A stretch of DNA of 64,000 nucleotides from Toxorhynchites rutilus septentrionalis (GCF_029784135.1 NC_073746.1:69067042-69131041); one strand, 5' to 3'; numbered from the stretch's first letter, positions 10,845 through 23,692 are shown. Notes: generated by a model not told the origin, from the letters alone. Translations and numbers: made by a program.

Positions 10845-11639
10845 TCACGTCGATGGAAGCAGCGCACGTTGTTGCAGCGATGGATCGAGACCGATTTTAA
10901 ATGAAACGAACGACATATTCGAGACTTCCTTTCCTTTCGGGACCAAACGAATCACCTCACACGGTAATGATATATCAAGACAGCGAGCCACAATTTTTTG
11001 CACATCATCGGGTGAAATGAGAGGCTGAAACTCCGATAAATATATCCAAAATTTGGGGGGCTTAGAAGCAGGCACAATAGAACCAATGGACAGATCACTG
11101 AGGTCGATTGTTCTAGTGCCGCGATCCGTTGCCAAAGATGATGACTCGTTTTGCTCCACACGAGGCCGTTTTACTCCCGGCTTAGGCCATGCACGCAGCG
11201 AAGGTGTGAACGATTGATATGTTTTTTCACCAGCCGTTTGCGCTTTAGTCGACGCGAGATCATCAACTTTCTTACCCAAATTATCGACTGCAGTAGCGAG
11301 CAGTTTTACTTGGCTCGAGAATTCATCTGACGCAACCACAGCGGCAGGAGGTGTGCTTTGAGTTTCTAATTTGTCTTCCAGGTAGCGTTTAACATTGTGG
11401 CCGTTTAGCTCAGACCGGCACTCAGAGCAAATGAACATTGCTTTCCCTTGAGTGAATAGGTCTCGGCTGGCACGGTGATTGAATCCACAACATTGTTGGC
11501 TGATGTGGAACACGGCATCGCAAAAGCCACAGCAAATTGGTTCAATATCATTCACTTCCAATAGACATTCTTTGCATTGTTTTGACGTGGGACTACGTCT
11601 AACCGGAGTATATGGGGGGTAAAATGAAAACCTAAACAC
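10845..11639 (-). pseudogene. CR1 ORF1 with PHD-type zinc finger
   Basis: 264 codons from the Met at 11639. Residues 22-80 hold a Cys4-His-Cys3 array (CKECLLEV...ICCGFC...FH...CCGF...FICSEC) typical of the PHD finger of CR1 ORF1. A helical segment follows (VKLLATAVDNLGKKVDDLAS, a likely coiled coil), then a basic patch (KPGVKRPRVEQ) and an RRM-like C-terminal region. The frame stops at a TGA where the same frame goes on with PEGVIFREFVDRAKN, so this is another Trp-to-stop change. The protein is presumed to bind RNA or DNA in the retrotransposition particle. Confidence 0.85.
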
Positions 11640-11861
11640 AGAGCATGCAGGAAAAAATGAAAGATTCCGAATGCTTATAACTCGAATATTTCTTTCTGGA
11701 TCGGAAAGATGTTTGCATCAATTGATAGGGAATGTTTCTACGCTTCTATCGCAATTAATAAAATGTTATTTTCCATTAGATAAACAATTGAATAACTGTA
11801 AAATGTTAAGCATTATCTAAACGCCCTAACTGCCTCATTTTGATTGGTCCGATCTACGGTT

Positions 11862-12270
11862 TCCTTAACACAGCCATCAAAACCAAGCAGCCTTGGGGAA
11901 ATCGGCATTGCAAATACATGGATGTACGGGGACTTTTGTTCTCACCGAAATGTGTTCCCTAACACAGACTTCAAAACCAAGCAGCGTTGGAGAGATCGGC
12001 ATTGCAAATACATGAAAGTCGGGGGTATTTTTGTTCTGACTGAAATGTGTTTCCCTAACACAGATTTCAAATACATGGAGCGTGGGAAAATTGACATTCC
12101 AAATACATGTAAGTCGGGAGCTTTTTTGTTCCGACTGAAATGTGTTTCCCTAACACAGACTTCAAATCTATGGAGTGTGGGAAAATAGTCTCAGCAAATA
12201 AATGCAAACTGCGAGTACTTTTGTACTCGCTTGCCTTTGTGCAAACTAGAATATGCTTCCTTAACACGGT
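11862..12270 (-). repeat. ~95-bp tandem repeats in CR1 5' leader
   Basis: Four to five units start near 11862, 11954, 12050, 12144 and 12256. Each opens with TTCCCTAACACAGACTTCAAA-like sequence and contains GGCATTGCAAATACATG. The same array lies at about 38385-38600 in the opposite orientation. Promoter repeats are common in LINE 5' leaders, so a promoter role is an inference from position. Confidence 0.82.
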
Positions 12271-12784
12271 CTTCCGAGAAGTACGTACACTTAAGAGATG
12301 CAAACTTCAGAAGGAAACGTAAAATGAAATAATCGTTTGATAATTCTTCCGTTTACATATTTTGTCCTAGGTATCATAACAAACGTAAAAGGACTGTCAT
12401 AAAATTTACTTGTAATGAAGAACATAATCTATCACAATACATGAATTTACCTTATATGGAATTATACAATCTTTTTACTCATAAAGCGAATATATTGAAT
12501 TCAATTGAATTCGAGAATTGTTTCATTCAATCAAAAATTTAATCAATACAAACAAATGATTGGTACGATAAGGTAGTCCCGCGTCAACCTTGCGATTATA
12601 TCATAGATATAACCCACATATTTTTTTCGCCATCGGTTTGCTGGGTGATAATGTTCAACGAAATATAGCTAGACGGGTGGATGACAGATGATAATGGGAG
12701 ATGGTGTTGTTATGAAGACGAATTCGACGTCGATAACTTGCAGGTTGCGCGGAATCGGAATGTACTTCAGTGTCCAAGGATATA

Positions 12785-14085
12785 TTAGGCTGTCAAAAAA
12801 GTCCTGCGGTATTTCCGCGAGGTGTCGTTGTAAGCGCGTAGTTCTAGTTGTATTCATTGTATCGAGTCATACTATAGCTTGTTGGAAAGGTATTTTTGCG
12901 CTATAATATAGTCCTCGTCAGTGTTTTGTTTGGTTAAGTCGTTCGTGAGTTATAGTGTCGCAAATATGGAGCAAAATAAAGAGAAAATCCGACATATTTT
13001 ACAGTACTACTATGACAAAGGCAAAAATGCCTCTCAAGCAGCCAATTAAATTTGTGCAGTTTATGGACCCGATACAGTTTCCATTTCCACCGCACAACGA
13101 TGGTTTCAACGTTTTCGTTCTGGTGTAGAGGTCGTCGAAGATGCGCCACGCTCCGAAAGGCCTGTCGTCGAAAATTGCGACAAAATCGCTGAATTAGCCG
13201 AGAAAGACCGGCATAGTAGCAGCCGTAGCATCGGCCAAGAGCTGGGAATAAGTCATCAAACCGTTATTAACCATTTGAAGAAGCTTGGATTCACAAAGAA
13301 GCTCGATGTATGGGTGCCACACACGTTGGCGCAAAAAAACATCTTTGACCGTATCGACGCATGTGAATCGCTGCTGAATCGCAACAAAATCGACCCGTTT
13401 CTGAAGCGGATGGTGACTGGCGATGAAAAGTGGGTCACTTACGACAACGTGAAGCGCAAACGATCGTGGTCGAAGCCCGCTGAAGCGGCTCAGACGGTGG
13501 CCAAGCCCTCATTAACGGCCAGGAAGGTTCTGCTGTGTGTTTGGTGGGATTGTCAAGGAATAATCTATTATGAGCTGCTTTCCTATGGCCATACGCTCAA
13601 TTCGGACCTGTACTGCCAACAACTGGACCGCTTGAAGGTAGCACTCATGAAGAAGAGGCCATCTTTGATAAACAGAGGCCGCATTGTCTTCCATCAGGAC
13701 AACGCCAGGCCACACACTTCTTTGGTGACGCGCCAGAAGCTCCGGGAGCTCGGATGGGATGTTCTTTTGCATCCGCCGTATAGTCCGGACCTTGCACCAA
13801 TTGACTACCACCTGTTTTTGTCCATGGCGAACGAGCTAGGTAGTCAGAAGTTAGCCACAAAAGAGGCCTGTGAAAATTGGCTATCCGAGTTTTTTGCCAA
13901 TGAGGAAGCGAGCTTCTATAACAGGGGTATTATGAAGTTGGCATCTCGTTGGGAACAAGTCATCGAACAAAACGGCGCATATTTGACTTGAAACAGATGA
14001 TTGTAACTTTGTAATTTTGTAATTTGTAATTTTATGAACAAATGAAAATTCAAAAAAATACCGCAGGACTTTTTTGACAGCCTAA
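12785..14085 (+). mobile_element. mariner element (DD34D), copy 1
   Basis: Terminal inverted repeats of at least 30 bp, beginning TTAGGCTGTCAAAAAAGTCC, are perfect at both ends. The left flank is TA; the right flank has changed. Length is about 1.3 kb. The same element with about 95% or higher visible identity occurs at 52824-54107. Confidence 0.95.
12966..13991 (+). pseudogene. mariner transposase, one nonsense codon
   Basis: A 341-codon gene starting MEQNKEKIRHILQ, which would be full length for mariner. An AAA-to-TAA change at the NKICA position near 13046 stops it after about 27 codons. The rest is open. It has the helix-turn-helix region, WVPHTLAQ, and the catalytic triad: D in VTGDEKWVTYDN, D in FHQDNARPH and D in the last of SPDLAPIDYH, with 34 residues between the second and third (DD34D). 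A Ser common in the LAPSDYH motif is Ile here. Confidence 0.93.
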
Positions 14086-14545
14086 TTTTACCGAATAATG
14101 TTTACAAGCACAGTGAAACAGAAACGATATAGTCAATGTAACAGTCACAAAAACAATAAAATTGTTGGTACTTAAGAATTATTTTTTTCAATAATCCATT
14201 TTCCAGTAGAAACTGATTGTTTCTTCGTTCGATCACCAAACCCCCACCCCCCGCCCCCCCTAGGGGATTTTGTTCTAGGAGGAATTCTGACAATCAGATT
14301 CTGGTTTGAATCCCCTGTTGTATGAACTATTCCATAGTTGCCGATTTTTTATGATTTGATTGATTATCTTGTTGAAAAAGCCAATCAATTCGAAATTACT
14401 GGCGTAAAAACGGTTTTGAAGTACTTCGTGTACTCGGGACTGATCATTTGTGTTGCTGGAAAAGCTATTTGTACCTGTCCATTTTGGGAGAATTCGTTAC
14501 AAAACATCATTCTTCCACTTCCAATTCGATTCACGATATCTGTCA
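14086..14545. other. no gene; short G/C-run-rich spacer
   Basis: AT-rich sequence with one C-run (about 14243-14263) and no recognisable frame. The 80-codon plus frame at 14338-14580 matches no domain known to me. Confidence 0.4.
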
Positions 14546-14553
14546 TTCTAAAC

Positions 14554-15810
14554 CAGGGGTTTTCAGACTATTTCGAGTAAGGGACCCCTTTTCCAAAATG
14601 TAGTCATACCTCAGACCCCCATACCCAAATTTCATATTTTATCTTTAGTTTTTTTTCTTACTAAATAATTATCAATCTAGAAACATTGTAGTTAGTTCAA
14701 TGAGTGAATTTGACAACATTTACTCATCATAGTAATAATAGACATCAATAAACAAATGCAAATTACTCACAAACTATAAAAAAACATTCAAATCGCAAGC
14801 CGCAACCACCAAAATATCAAAATACGATTCAATATTGGTTGGTTAAAGCTTTACATATACGCGTTCGCTCATTTTTCAAATGGTTCCTTCGGTTTCGAGT
14901 TGTTTGTAACTACACTGAAGCATTTTGACGTAGTACTACGTCTTTCTTTTCTATACTGGGGTGTAAGTTCAAGGTTTGGAAACGAGAGCGTTGTCAGAAC
15001 AACAAGATTTTGAACGTTAATACCTCTTTGCCTGGTAAACGAAATTGTATGATAGCTATTTTATTCAAAACTCAAAATGTCTACGCGTTGAATGCTTATT
15101 AATTATTGACCCGAAAACTTGTTTCAACAGCTTAAAAATTGCTTTAAAAACGGGCTATTGAAATCACACAAATATGTATATAAGCTGACGACCGCTCGGA
15201 AATCCATTTCAAGAACGTCGTTTGCTATTTGCTGAAGCGAACACGGTTTGCAGAGGAGCGTCGAATGACAATGAAATGTCTTTGTCAAGGCAGGTGGAGA
15301 AGAAATTAAGATTAAGTTGTCTCTTCGACTCTTCCGCCCCGGGTGCAAAAGCTTCACTCGACGCCACTAATAGTACGTATTTATTGTCCATTGAGGAATT
15401 AGAAAATAATGAAGATCCTAAAACATTTTAGTACAATCCTTGTGTATTGCGTCAAAGTGAGTGGTATACTCCAGCATGTAGAAGTAATCGAGTAAAGATT
15501 TTGTCGTTTTTCTCATATAGCTGAGCAAATAAGTTCAAAAATAAGAGCAAGAGTTCAAAGAATTGGTACATATTTCTAGCACTTATAACATATCGTAAGG
15601 ACTGATGCGATCTAGGACCCAGATTTTTTGCTACCGAATGCTGCTTGGATGGTTCACATAACTTATGCAGCATCTTGAAAGTTTCAAATAGGAACTTGTG
15701 TTATTTAATAGGTTTCGATTTTCAGATCTCGTCGACCCCCAAAATTAATCTTGTTCATGTCGACCCCTGGGAAACCAAAATCGACCCCAGGGCCACTTTG
15801 AGAAACCCTG
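14554..15810. mobile_element. non-autonomous hAT-type element with perfect TSD
   Basis: The ends are CAGGGGTTTTCAGACT and, on the other side, CTTTGAGAAACCCTG, near-perfect inverted termini of the hAT (Charlie-like) type. Perfect 8-bp duplications TTCTAAAC stand at 14546-14553 and 15811-15818. The 1257-bp body has subterminal runs of GACCCC and no hAT transposase. A CR1-leader-like word with GACGTAGTACTACGTC sits at 14927-14942. Confidence 0.88.
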
Positions 15811-15818
15811 TTCTAAAC

Positions 15819-17443
15819 AATGTCCCAAAATTTGTCGCTGCCAAAAGAGGACTGAATGAAGTAACGAGGTTAATTGGCACTCTAACACTGTACAAAACTT
15901 GCACAACCATTGTTCAAAACTGTTGTCCTATGTAACCTCAAAATGTATTCATCCTGCCGCACATGTTTATTATGTTATTTCCCCCCAAATTATTATGCAA
16001 TGTGTCATCCCGCGCCAACAAATCCATCACGAAGGCGACAAAATCAGAATAAATTCGGCCCAATTAAATGGTTTAACGACGGGGACAAACGGTGGCCGCC
16101 CGCTTCCGGGCGCTTCCCATGTTGCCCTGAAGTGCTGCTGCTGCTGCTGCTCCTTCGGAAGGAGCAGGGCAAAAAGGCTGGCACCAGTAAATGCATAAAT
16201 TATTATCGTCGACGTTACGATCTTTATTCCGTCGATTTCGCGTCCATTTGTCCCCCTCCCCCTCTGTCTCTCGCCGACTCACCACCCCTGCACCGACCAT
16301 CCCTTTATCCGCGGCTCGTTTGGAAGCAAATTTCTAATGGATGAAATGCGAAGCTCGACAAATGGCACTAAGCAGCGATGTTTTCTTATACACTGAGGCC
16401 CACAACGCCGGCCGCAGCATTATAATAGGATCGCTTTGGGGGTGGTGGAGGACTTCTGGGTACGGACCCATTTCAACTTTAACGGCATAAAGCCCGACGT
16501 TTATTGGATTGCTTGTTGTATTCTTCGAGAACTGCAAAAGGTTCGTCGAGTGATTGGCTTGGCACTGCCCTCCCCCTCCCACCAAACGGTTGCAGGGAAT
16601 CATTAAAGTAAAATCATAATTTATTGTTGCCAATTATTGACAGCTAATGGTGTATCGCCGCGTCTGAGCCCTGAAATGAGCAATAATGGCAAGCGAGAGT
16701 GGGCTCTCGAACGGGCCGGGTGCTTTCCGGAATTTGTGCCCATGGTTGGGTGCGCCGAAAGAGGGGTGGGTGGATTTGATGAGCGTATTATTATTTTCCA
16801 GAAAATTTATCTATTTCGGCGATATATTTTTCGGTTCAAAATTGAGCAGACCCACATGCGAAATAGGGATCGTAAACTAACTCAAATTTCTCAGAATCAA
16901 TAAATACCCACTGGGGAAATCAGTTACACTTTTTTTTCTATGAAAGAAACAAAAATAAGCTGCATTTCAATTTCATTCCAATTTGATCGGTGTTGGGAAA
17001 TAGAGATGTGTCTAAAACGCGCCTGCCGGGCAATTTGATCCGCCTGATTTTCTCGTAAACCAGCAAGAATAGAAATGCAATGGTTATGGGCAATCGTGCT
17101 GGTCAATGATAGAATCTTACCATGCAAGTTTTACATTTGTAACATGCTTTAAAAAAAAATAAGAAAAATAATTTTCTTTGGAAGCGATTTTCACTGTAAT
17201 TTTCTACATCATTTATATAAGGTTTTTGTTGCTTGCAACCGATTCAGAGGCGACAACTGTGAGTCATATTTATTGAGTCGAGTTCCCAGTGGATATCTCA
17301 GATGAAGAAAACGGTAAGGAAAGTTTCATTTCCTTCTCAATTTGATATTTTCCGCATCAGCTTACCATCGGGCAGTACGGCATACCCTCGATCGGGGCAA
17401 TTTGCTCGCTCTCGGCCAGATAACTTTCTCACGAGAGAAACAC
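15819..17443. other. single-copy, partly GC-rich island, no gene recognised
   Basis: No transposon signature. It has a (CTG)5 run at about 16135-16151 followed directly by a self-complementary GCTCCTTCGGAAGGAGC, and TCGTCGAC-rich DNA. Overlapping open frames in all frames have no recognisable domain. It is best read as ancestral noncoding DNA, intronic or intergenic. Confidence 0.5.
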
Positions 17444-17696
17444 CTTGTATGCAGGGTGGCCAATAATATTTTTCAAAAAACTGGAAGATTGCCTGTAAAA
17501 AAAACTGGATATTGTAAAATCGCTTTATTTCAATAAGATTTGCTTTGTTTTTTTCTAAAATGATTTTCTACCTAATCCAATGCTTGCATTAAATGGTTGA
17601 ACCAACTATTGAATAATCATGTCATTCGAACAAATCGAACATTACTATAAAACAATATTTCAGGATCTTTTTTCTAGAAAAGATCCTCAGATATTG

Positions 17697-18056
17697 GGGG
17701 TCTTCGTAGCCTAATTAATCCCAGTCCCTTACCGCTCACATTACGATCTGCTGCATCGGTAGTTGGTGCTAATTCTAACACAGCAATGGAAGCCTCATAT
17801 CAGCAGTCCCGTTGTGAACAGTCCAACTGTGAACATTCGAACAATAGGAATATTCTAACGCCGAAAAAGGCGTTCTTAGGCCTAAACAGCTACTGTGTTA
17901 TACATAAAAAAAACAAATGTTTATCGATGAATAGGAATCTTAAGCCTAAATAATATACAACAATAGTTATCTTAACATAAAAATGTATACGAATAAATTC
18001 GGCTCTGTGACAGCTGAATTGCTAAATGAGCCTAATAAACGGATGGGATAAAAAAA
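17697..18056 (+). mobile_element. SINE family B, copy 1
   Basis: A 360-bp insertion starting GGGGTCTTCGTAGCC and ending GGGATAAAAAAA, with a perfect 14-bp target duplication ATCCTCAGATATTG at 17683-17696 and 18057-18070. Inside it has the family words AACGCCGAAAAAGGCG and AATTCGGCTCTGTGACAGCT. The tRNA-like head is more decayed than in the other two copies. Confidence 0.88.
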
Positions 18057-18851
18057 ATCCTCAGATATTGTTTGGGTAAAACTCGAAAAATCTCGTATTT
18101 ATTGCTTCATGTCCATAAAATCGTTGATAGAAGATCGTAGCAAAACTGCTCGATAATGTGATTAACACATTGAGTGCCACGCGCTTTTATAGCTACTTTT
18201 CCGTCAGACCACGCGCTGACATCGTGGTACAGCAATGCGAAGCGTAATACTGGAAAATTCGAATTCACTCGATGGAAATTTTTGAACGTATTAGGGTCAT
18301 CGTTTTTTATCGTGAAAAGGTATTTCTGCTCGAAAGCAGTAAAATTTCTGCGAAAAAAGTAAATAAATTTTTACCTTTTTTATAAATGATATTATACTGT
18401 CAGTCACCGGTGACTGACGCGGCCTGAACGAAAAGCTCGGTGTCAGTCACCCTGTTAATTGAGGTGCATAGGGACACGGTTTGGGTTCCTATCAGATAAC
18501 AAATATTTCTGAATTGAGCGTTCTATTAGAAAAATGTTTTATCTAAGTGTATGGTAATACCTGAAAATAAAATAAAATAACGTAAACATCTTCGCCCAAT
18601 ATTGTTTAAATACTAAAATAAGTACATTCAATAGAAAAACAACACTGCCCAATTATTACGTTGGTATTGAAATTATAAAATCTTAATATATTTCTCTCCA
18701 TTTTTTTTTGGTGCAATTCTGTGTTATTTTACTTCTTATATCAGGTTTGTCCAAACCAAATGTTGGTATCAATATCAAAATAAGTATAAGTAATAAGTAA
18801 TAAATAAGTCCTTAAAATTTCCTCCTGCTCGAGAACTTATTTTGGACAATA

Positions 18852-20147
18852 AAGGGTGTGTCACATCAGATTGCATCACGGAAAAAACGCTGTAGAAATT
18901 CGCCCAGTAGACCGATCCTTTTGAAAATTTTAGACAGTAAAATAAAAACTATTAAACAACTTTTGGCATTTTCCATTTTTCATACTTCGAGCCCAAGCCC
19001 GTATGCTCGTACCTTCCTCTTTACCCCGTCCATAAGGTTCTGTACAACGTCAAGTTGTAGTTTTTTTTAACAGAAATCCATTTTCTCTTGAAGTCCGCCT
19101 CCGATTTGACAACTTTTGGGTTCTTCCGGAGGGCCTGCTTCATAATCGCCCAATATTTCTCTATTGGGCGAAGCTCCGGCGCGTTGGGCGGGTTCATTTC
19201 CTTTGGCACGAAGGTGACCCCGTTGGCTTCGTACCACTCCAACACGTCCTTTGAATAGTGGCACGAAGCGAGATCCGGCCAGAAGATGGTCGGGCCCTCG
19301 TGCTGCTTCAATAGTGGTAGTAAGCGCTTCTGTAGGCACTCCTTAAGGTAAACCTGCCCGTTTACCGTGCCGGTCATCACGAAGGGGGCGCTCCGCTTTC
19401 CGCAAGAGCAGATCGCTTGCCACACCATGTACTTTTTGGCAAACTTGGATAGTTTCTGTATGCGAATCTCCTCCGGAACGCTGAATTTGTCCTCTGCGGA
19501 GAAGAACAACAGGCCCGGCAGCTGACGAAAGTCCGCTTTGACATAGGTTTCGTCGTCCATTACCAGGCAATGCGGCTTCGTCAGCATTTCGGTGTACAGC
19601 TTCCGTGCTCGCGTCTTCCCCACCATGTTTTGCCTTTCGTCGCGGTTAGGAGCCTTCTGAACCTTGTATGTACGCAGGCCCTCCCGCTGCTTGGTCCGCT
19701 GGACGAATGAACTTGACAAATTCAGCTTATTGGCAACATCCCGGACCGAACTTCTCGGATCACGTCTAAATTGCTTAACTACGCGCTTGTGACCTTTTCA
19801 CTGACGGAGCATCCATTTTTGCCGTTCTTCACCTTCCGGTCGATGGTTAGGTTCTCGAAGTATCGTTTTAGTACTCTGCTGACCGTGGATTGGACGATTC
19901 CCAGCATCTTACCGATGTCCCGATGTGACAACTCCGGATTCTCGAAATGAGTGCACAGGATTAATTCACGACGCTCTTTTTCGTTCGACGACATTTTTCC
20001 AAATTTACGAAAAATTGACAGTGAAGCATGGCCAACGTGATCTATACACTTTTATCTGATTTTAAAGCGAAAGCTGAAGATATAATTCCTAAAAATTAAA
20101 TTTCTACAGCGTTTTTTCGGTGATGCAATTTGATGTGACACACCCTT
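18852..20147 (-). mobile_element. ITmD37E (Tc1/mariner superfamily) element
   Basis: A 1296-bp element with inverted ends of about 50 bp starting AAGGGTGTGTCACATCA, differing at two positions, and TA duplications at 18850-18851 and 20148-20149. It carries a DD37E transposase on the minus strand. ITmD37E was described in mosquitoes, which supports the host assignment. Confidence 0.94.
18980..19994 (-). pseudogene. ITmD37E transposase, two frameshifts
   Basis: About 338 codons from the Met at 19994 (MSSNEKERRELIL) to a TGA at 18980. The N-terminus has a helix-turn-helix (SHRDIGKMLGIVQSTVSRVL). The catalytic domain has VMDDETYVKADF (first D), FWPDLASCHYSKD (second D) and LRPIEKYWAIMK (Glu), with 37 residues between the second D and the E. 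Frame breaks occur near 19790 and in the A-run near 19068. Both are single-base in effect. The rest is open, so inactivation is recent. Confidence 0.93.
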
Positions 20148-20678
20148 TATATGCATAGTATGCGCACTTTGCTTTTATGCAAAATATGCATTATCTCTTT
20201 TTATTACGAATTATGTGTTAAAAAGAAGAGTTTTGATTGCGCATTAAATTAAAGCTATTTAGAAGTAGAAATCCTTAGAGTGACCATGAGAAACTAATAC
20301 CCCATTCATGTAAACGGAAGCAACATTACTTGGTATTCATATCCATATCAATTAAAGCCAATGGAGTCTATTGACCCTACGATCTTCTGAACTTTAGAAT
20401 GATTTGGAGGACCTATAACATCTGAGGTTTATATCAACTCAAAGTCATATAGCACGTGGGGTCTCTTACCCATTTTGGGTAAGATTTCTTGATATGAACA
20501 TTGCACCAGTCGTGGTTGAAACGGTAATTCAATTGTAACTTCGAAATGTCTTCAGAATGTGAGGAGAAAAATAACACTGAGTGTGGAAGATTTTAGGGTT
20601 TAACTGTTTGACTGGATCGTAGAAAAAAAAACTGGAAGAATCCACTTTAAACTGGACATTGGCAACGCTGCTAATATG

Positions 20679-21899
20679 TGAGGGATGCCAAATGATTGTT
20701 TTCAAATATCTCTGCATGACACGAATAACTGTCTTCAAATGTAATCATAATGGAAAAAATGAGCGAACCATCACGATATTTCTGAACCATGTGCGATAAA
20801 TCACACAAACAATTGTTTTCACATACTTTGGAACGACCTCAGTATGTTTTTACCAGTGCCACAAATTATCAAAATTCATTCACGAATGGAGGAATTAACC
20901 TTTTCCTAGTGTCGGATGAATTCTCTTCTGTTGATACTCAATATCATATCTGTCATAATGAGTATTACACAAGAGGCGAGACGCGTGAACTTTGCCTAGT
21001 ATAATGAACGAAAACAGCACAAATGAATTTCGAAAAGCCTGCATTCAGGCACTTTCTTTACTGTCAATAATTTCAGATGATTGTCACGAATGCCAAATTG
21101 ATCTTCATCGCTTGCAATGAATTTTTATTGAGAACGTGTTTTATTTACATATTAAGAAAAAAAAAGAAAGAACCAGGAATCCGGAAAAAGCAACATTATG
21201 GGTTTCGTTGAGCGTTGACCGTTGTGCGGCGGTGAGCGATATCCGTATTCCGATTGCCATTCTTCTGCTTTTGAAGCCCTTTACCCAATTCCCATATTGT
21301 AGGGGATTTGTATCATCGCTGGTCATTTAGTGCCAGTATTATTAAACCGGCAATCAAAACAAGATTGGGTTCATTTTCTGTTCGTCTATTATTTTCATCG
21401 CCCATATGATTGGGGGTCTGCGAACAATCGGGAGTAGATTCATAAAACATAGTCAAAGAGTTATACTATACATTTCAATGTCGAAGTCATCAAAAACAAG
21501 AATTGTATGCGATGAATGGCCTTACCATTAATCGAATTCACTCTCAATTGGTTAACGTTGAATTTTATGCTATGATTTTCACTAACACGCAGTGATCTTC
21601 AATTTCGATGTTTCGAATATCATGGCAGATATGAAGATGCAAATGAAAAATGAATTTCATGGCATGTTGATTTTGATGTTCATCCCACTCGTGTTCATTG
21701 ATAGTGTTGTTTTATATCTATCGATTCTCGCTTGAGCAGTAGGTTATCAATACAAGGTAAATAACATACTGAAATAACATACAATAACATAAAGTCAATC
21801 GTCAATCAATTCTGATGTGTTTCTAATTCGCTCCCAGTTACGTACGTTTCATGTTTGTGATTATTAATTTCTGTGTATACATCTCGCTATTTTCCAACA
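20679..21899. other. AT-rich spacer, no gene recognised
   Basis: About 1.2 kb with no transposon end, RNA gene or conserved frame that I can identify. Small frames at 20789-21004 and 21136-21330 look random. Confidence 0.45.
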
Positions 21900-23640
21900 A
21901 TGAGCTGCGAAATCTGCTCATAAAATTTATAAGAAATACAAATCTTACGCTAATCTCGAAAAATATCTGAACATTTGCGAACAGCTCAACTCAATTGTTA
22001 AAAGCGCTTTTGAAGATTACAACTTAAAAACAGAGTCGGACATAAGGTCTAACCCGAGAAGTTTCTTTGATTACATAAAAACAAAATTAAAAAGCAATGG
22101 TTTTCCATAACGCATGCATGCACCTTGACGATACCGTGGGGAATGACCCAGAAAAAATTTGCAACCTTCCAACATTTTTTTTTTCAAGAAGTTTATATTA
22201 TAACAGCTGAGGAGGACCGAGATCGTGACCTTCCAGAATTTCCATGTGATGTTGGAGTCAGAAAACTAACTTACATTGAAATTTTTGACGCATTAAATAA
22301 GCTTGATGTCTCAAAAGGGCCAGGTCCTGACGGAATTCCACCGGTTTTTATTAAAAATTTGGCATCTGAATTAACTCATCCACTTTTTTGGCCTTTCAAT
22401 AAGTCATTGGAATCAGAAAGGTTCCCTAAAATATGGAAAAACTCTTTTCTTGTACCTATATTCAAATCCGGTAATAGATCCGATGTAATAAATTATCGCG
22501 GAGTAGCAATTGTTTTTTGCATTCCAAAACTCTTTGAAGCCATAATAAACCAAAAACTTTTTCGACAACTAAAGACACGAATTTAGAATAAGCAACACGG
22601 TTTTTTCAAAGGACGATCAACAACAACAAATTTGCTGGAATTTGTCACATTCACTTTAAAGGCAATGGATAATGGTAATCAAGTTGAAGCTCTATACACT
22701 GACTTTAGCAAGGCTTTCGATCGTGTTGATATACCATTACTGCTTCTTAAATTTAAAAAAATCGGGATAGAAGTCAAGCTATTGAAATGGCTAGAATCAT
22801 ATTCGACTGACCGCACGCAAATGGTAAGATTTAATGGTAAAATTTCAAAACCAATATTTGTTGCATCCGGAGTACCTCAAGGCTCTCATTTGGGGTCACT
22901 TTTGTTCATTTTATTTGTTAATGACGTTTGCGTTTTTCTCAACAGTGTTAGAGCACTTATCTACGCAGATGATATGGAGCTGTATATGAAAATAAAAAAT
23001 GAAGAAGGCTCTCAAACATTCAAAAATGAAGTTGACATATTTTATAATTGGTGCACTAAAAGTTTATTACAGCTCAAATGTGGGAAATGCACTTTGATAA
23101 ATTTTACATGAAGAAGAACACACTTGAACAATGGTGTTAAGCTGGGGAATCAACCCATCAATAGATGTTAACGAGTAAGAGACTTAGGCGTGGTCTTAGA
23201 TTCGAAACTAACCTTGGTTGATCATTATAATACAATCATCCATAGAGCAAATAATATGTTGAGCTTCATCAAACGCTTTAGTTACCATTTCCACGATCCG
23301 TACACAATAAAGACATTGTATATTACATATGTCAGAGCAATTCTCGAATACTGTAGTATTGTATGGTCCCCCTATATAACTTCACACGAAGGCAGAATAC
23401 AATCAGTACAAAAACAATTTTTATTATTTGCTCTTCGTAAACTAGGCTGGTCTTCATATCATCTCCCTCCATATGAAGCACGCTGTATGCTTATCAATAT
23501 TAAAAGCCTAAAAGAACGTCGGAACTCTGCCATGATTCAATTTATTATTGATATCATATCAGAACGAGTGGACTCAGAATAAATATTAGGAAACATAAAT
23601 TTTTACGCACCGATTAGACACCTGAGGAACCCTAACATTT
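21900..23640 (+). mobile_element. LINE, second family, 5'-truncated copy
   Basis: The remnant of a non-LTR retrotransposon in plus orientation. It begins in the linker before RT, contains the whole RT and C-terminal region, and lacks the endonuclease. The copy at 61850-64000 (minus strand) is the same family. The clade is uncertain; RT motifs fit the CR1/Jockey group. Confidence 0.85.
21925..23582 (+). pseudogene. LINE family 2 reverse transcriptase
   Basis: The linker (ICEQLNSIVKSAFEDYNLKT, RSNPRSFFDYIKTKLKS) precedes [49 protein letters not shown] (catalytic D), [20 protein letters not shown] and the YADD box (LIYADDMELYM, near 22960). The C-terminus has LGVVLDSKLTLVDHY, YVRAILEYCSIVWSPY and PPYEARCMLINIKSLKERRN. 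There are stops at 22587 (after RQLKTRI), at 23111 and near 23170, and a break near 22120. Confidence 0.88.
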
Positions 23641-23688
23641 TCTACATAGATTACCGAAGAACGAATTATGCCAAATATAGTCCTATTA

Positions 23689-23692
<4 letters not shown>

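Larger units (their letters stand above)
7830..12620 (-). mobile_element. CR1-type LINE, almost full length, inactive
   Basis: Minus-strand non-LTR element of about 4.8 kb. It has a 5' leader (12620-11640), ORF1 with a PHD finger, ORF2 endonuclease and reverse transcriptase, and loses its end after the RT palm near 7840. The PHD ORF1 and the RT motifs ([20 protein letters not shown] and FADDL) place it in the CR1/Jockey group, CR1 clade most likely. Several stops and frameshifts show it is dead. Its 5' leader recurs at 35303-36052, 38145-38873 and 61265-61605. Confidence 0.88.
17452..20670. mobile_element. probable hAT-type element hosting a SINE and ITmD37E
   Basis: The left end CAGGGTGGCCA and the right end TGGCAACGCTG are inverted hAT-type termini (CAGNGTKGCCA). 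The 8-bp flanks are CTTGTATG and CTAATATG, which match at six of eight positions. Subterminal words AAACTGGA recur near both ends. Inside are a SINE and the ITmD37E element, both younger. Without them the element would be about 1.5 kb. The assignment is tentative because the duplication is imperfect. Confidence 0.5.

Noticed and set aside
16135..16180. CTG run with adjacent hairpin as a terminator or riboswitch
   Set aside because: It is a short trinucleotide run next to a 17-base palindrome in single-copy DNA, with no gene context and no second example.
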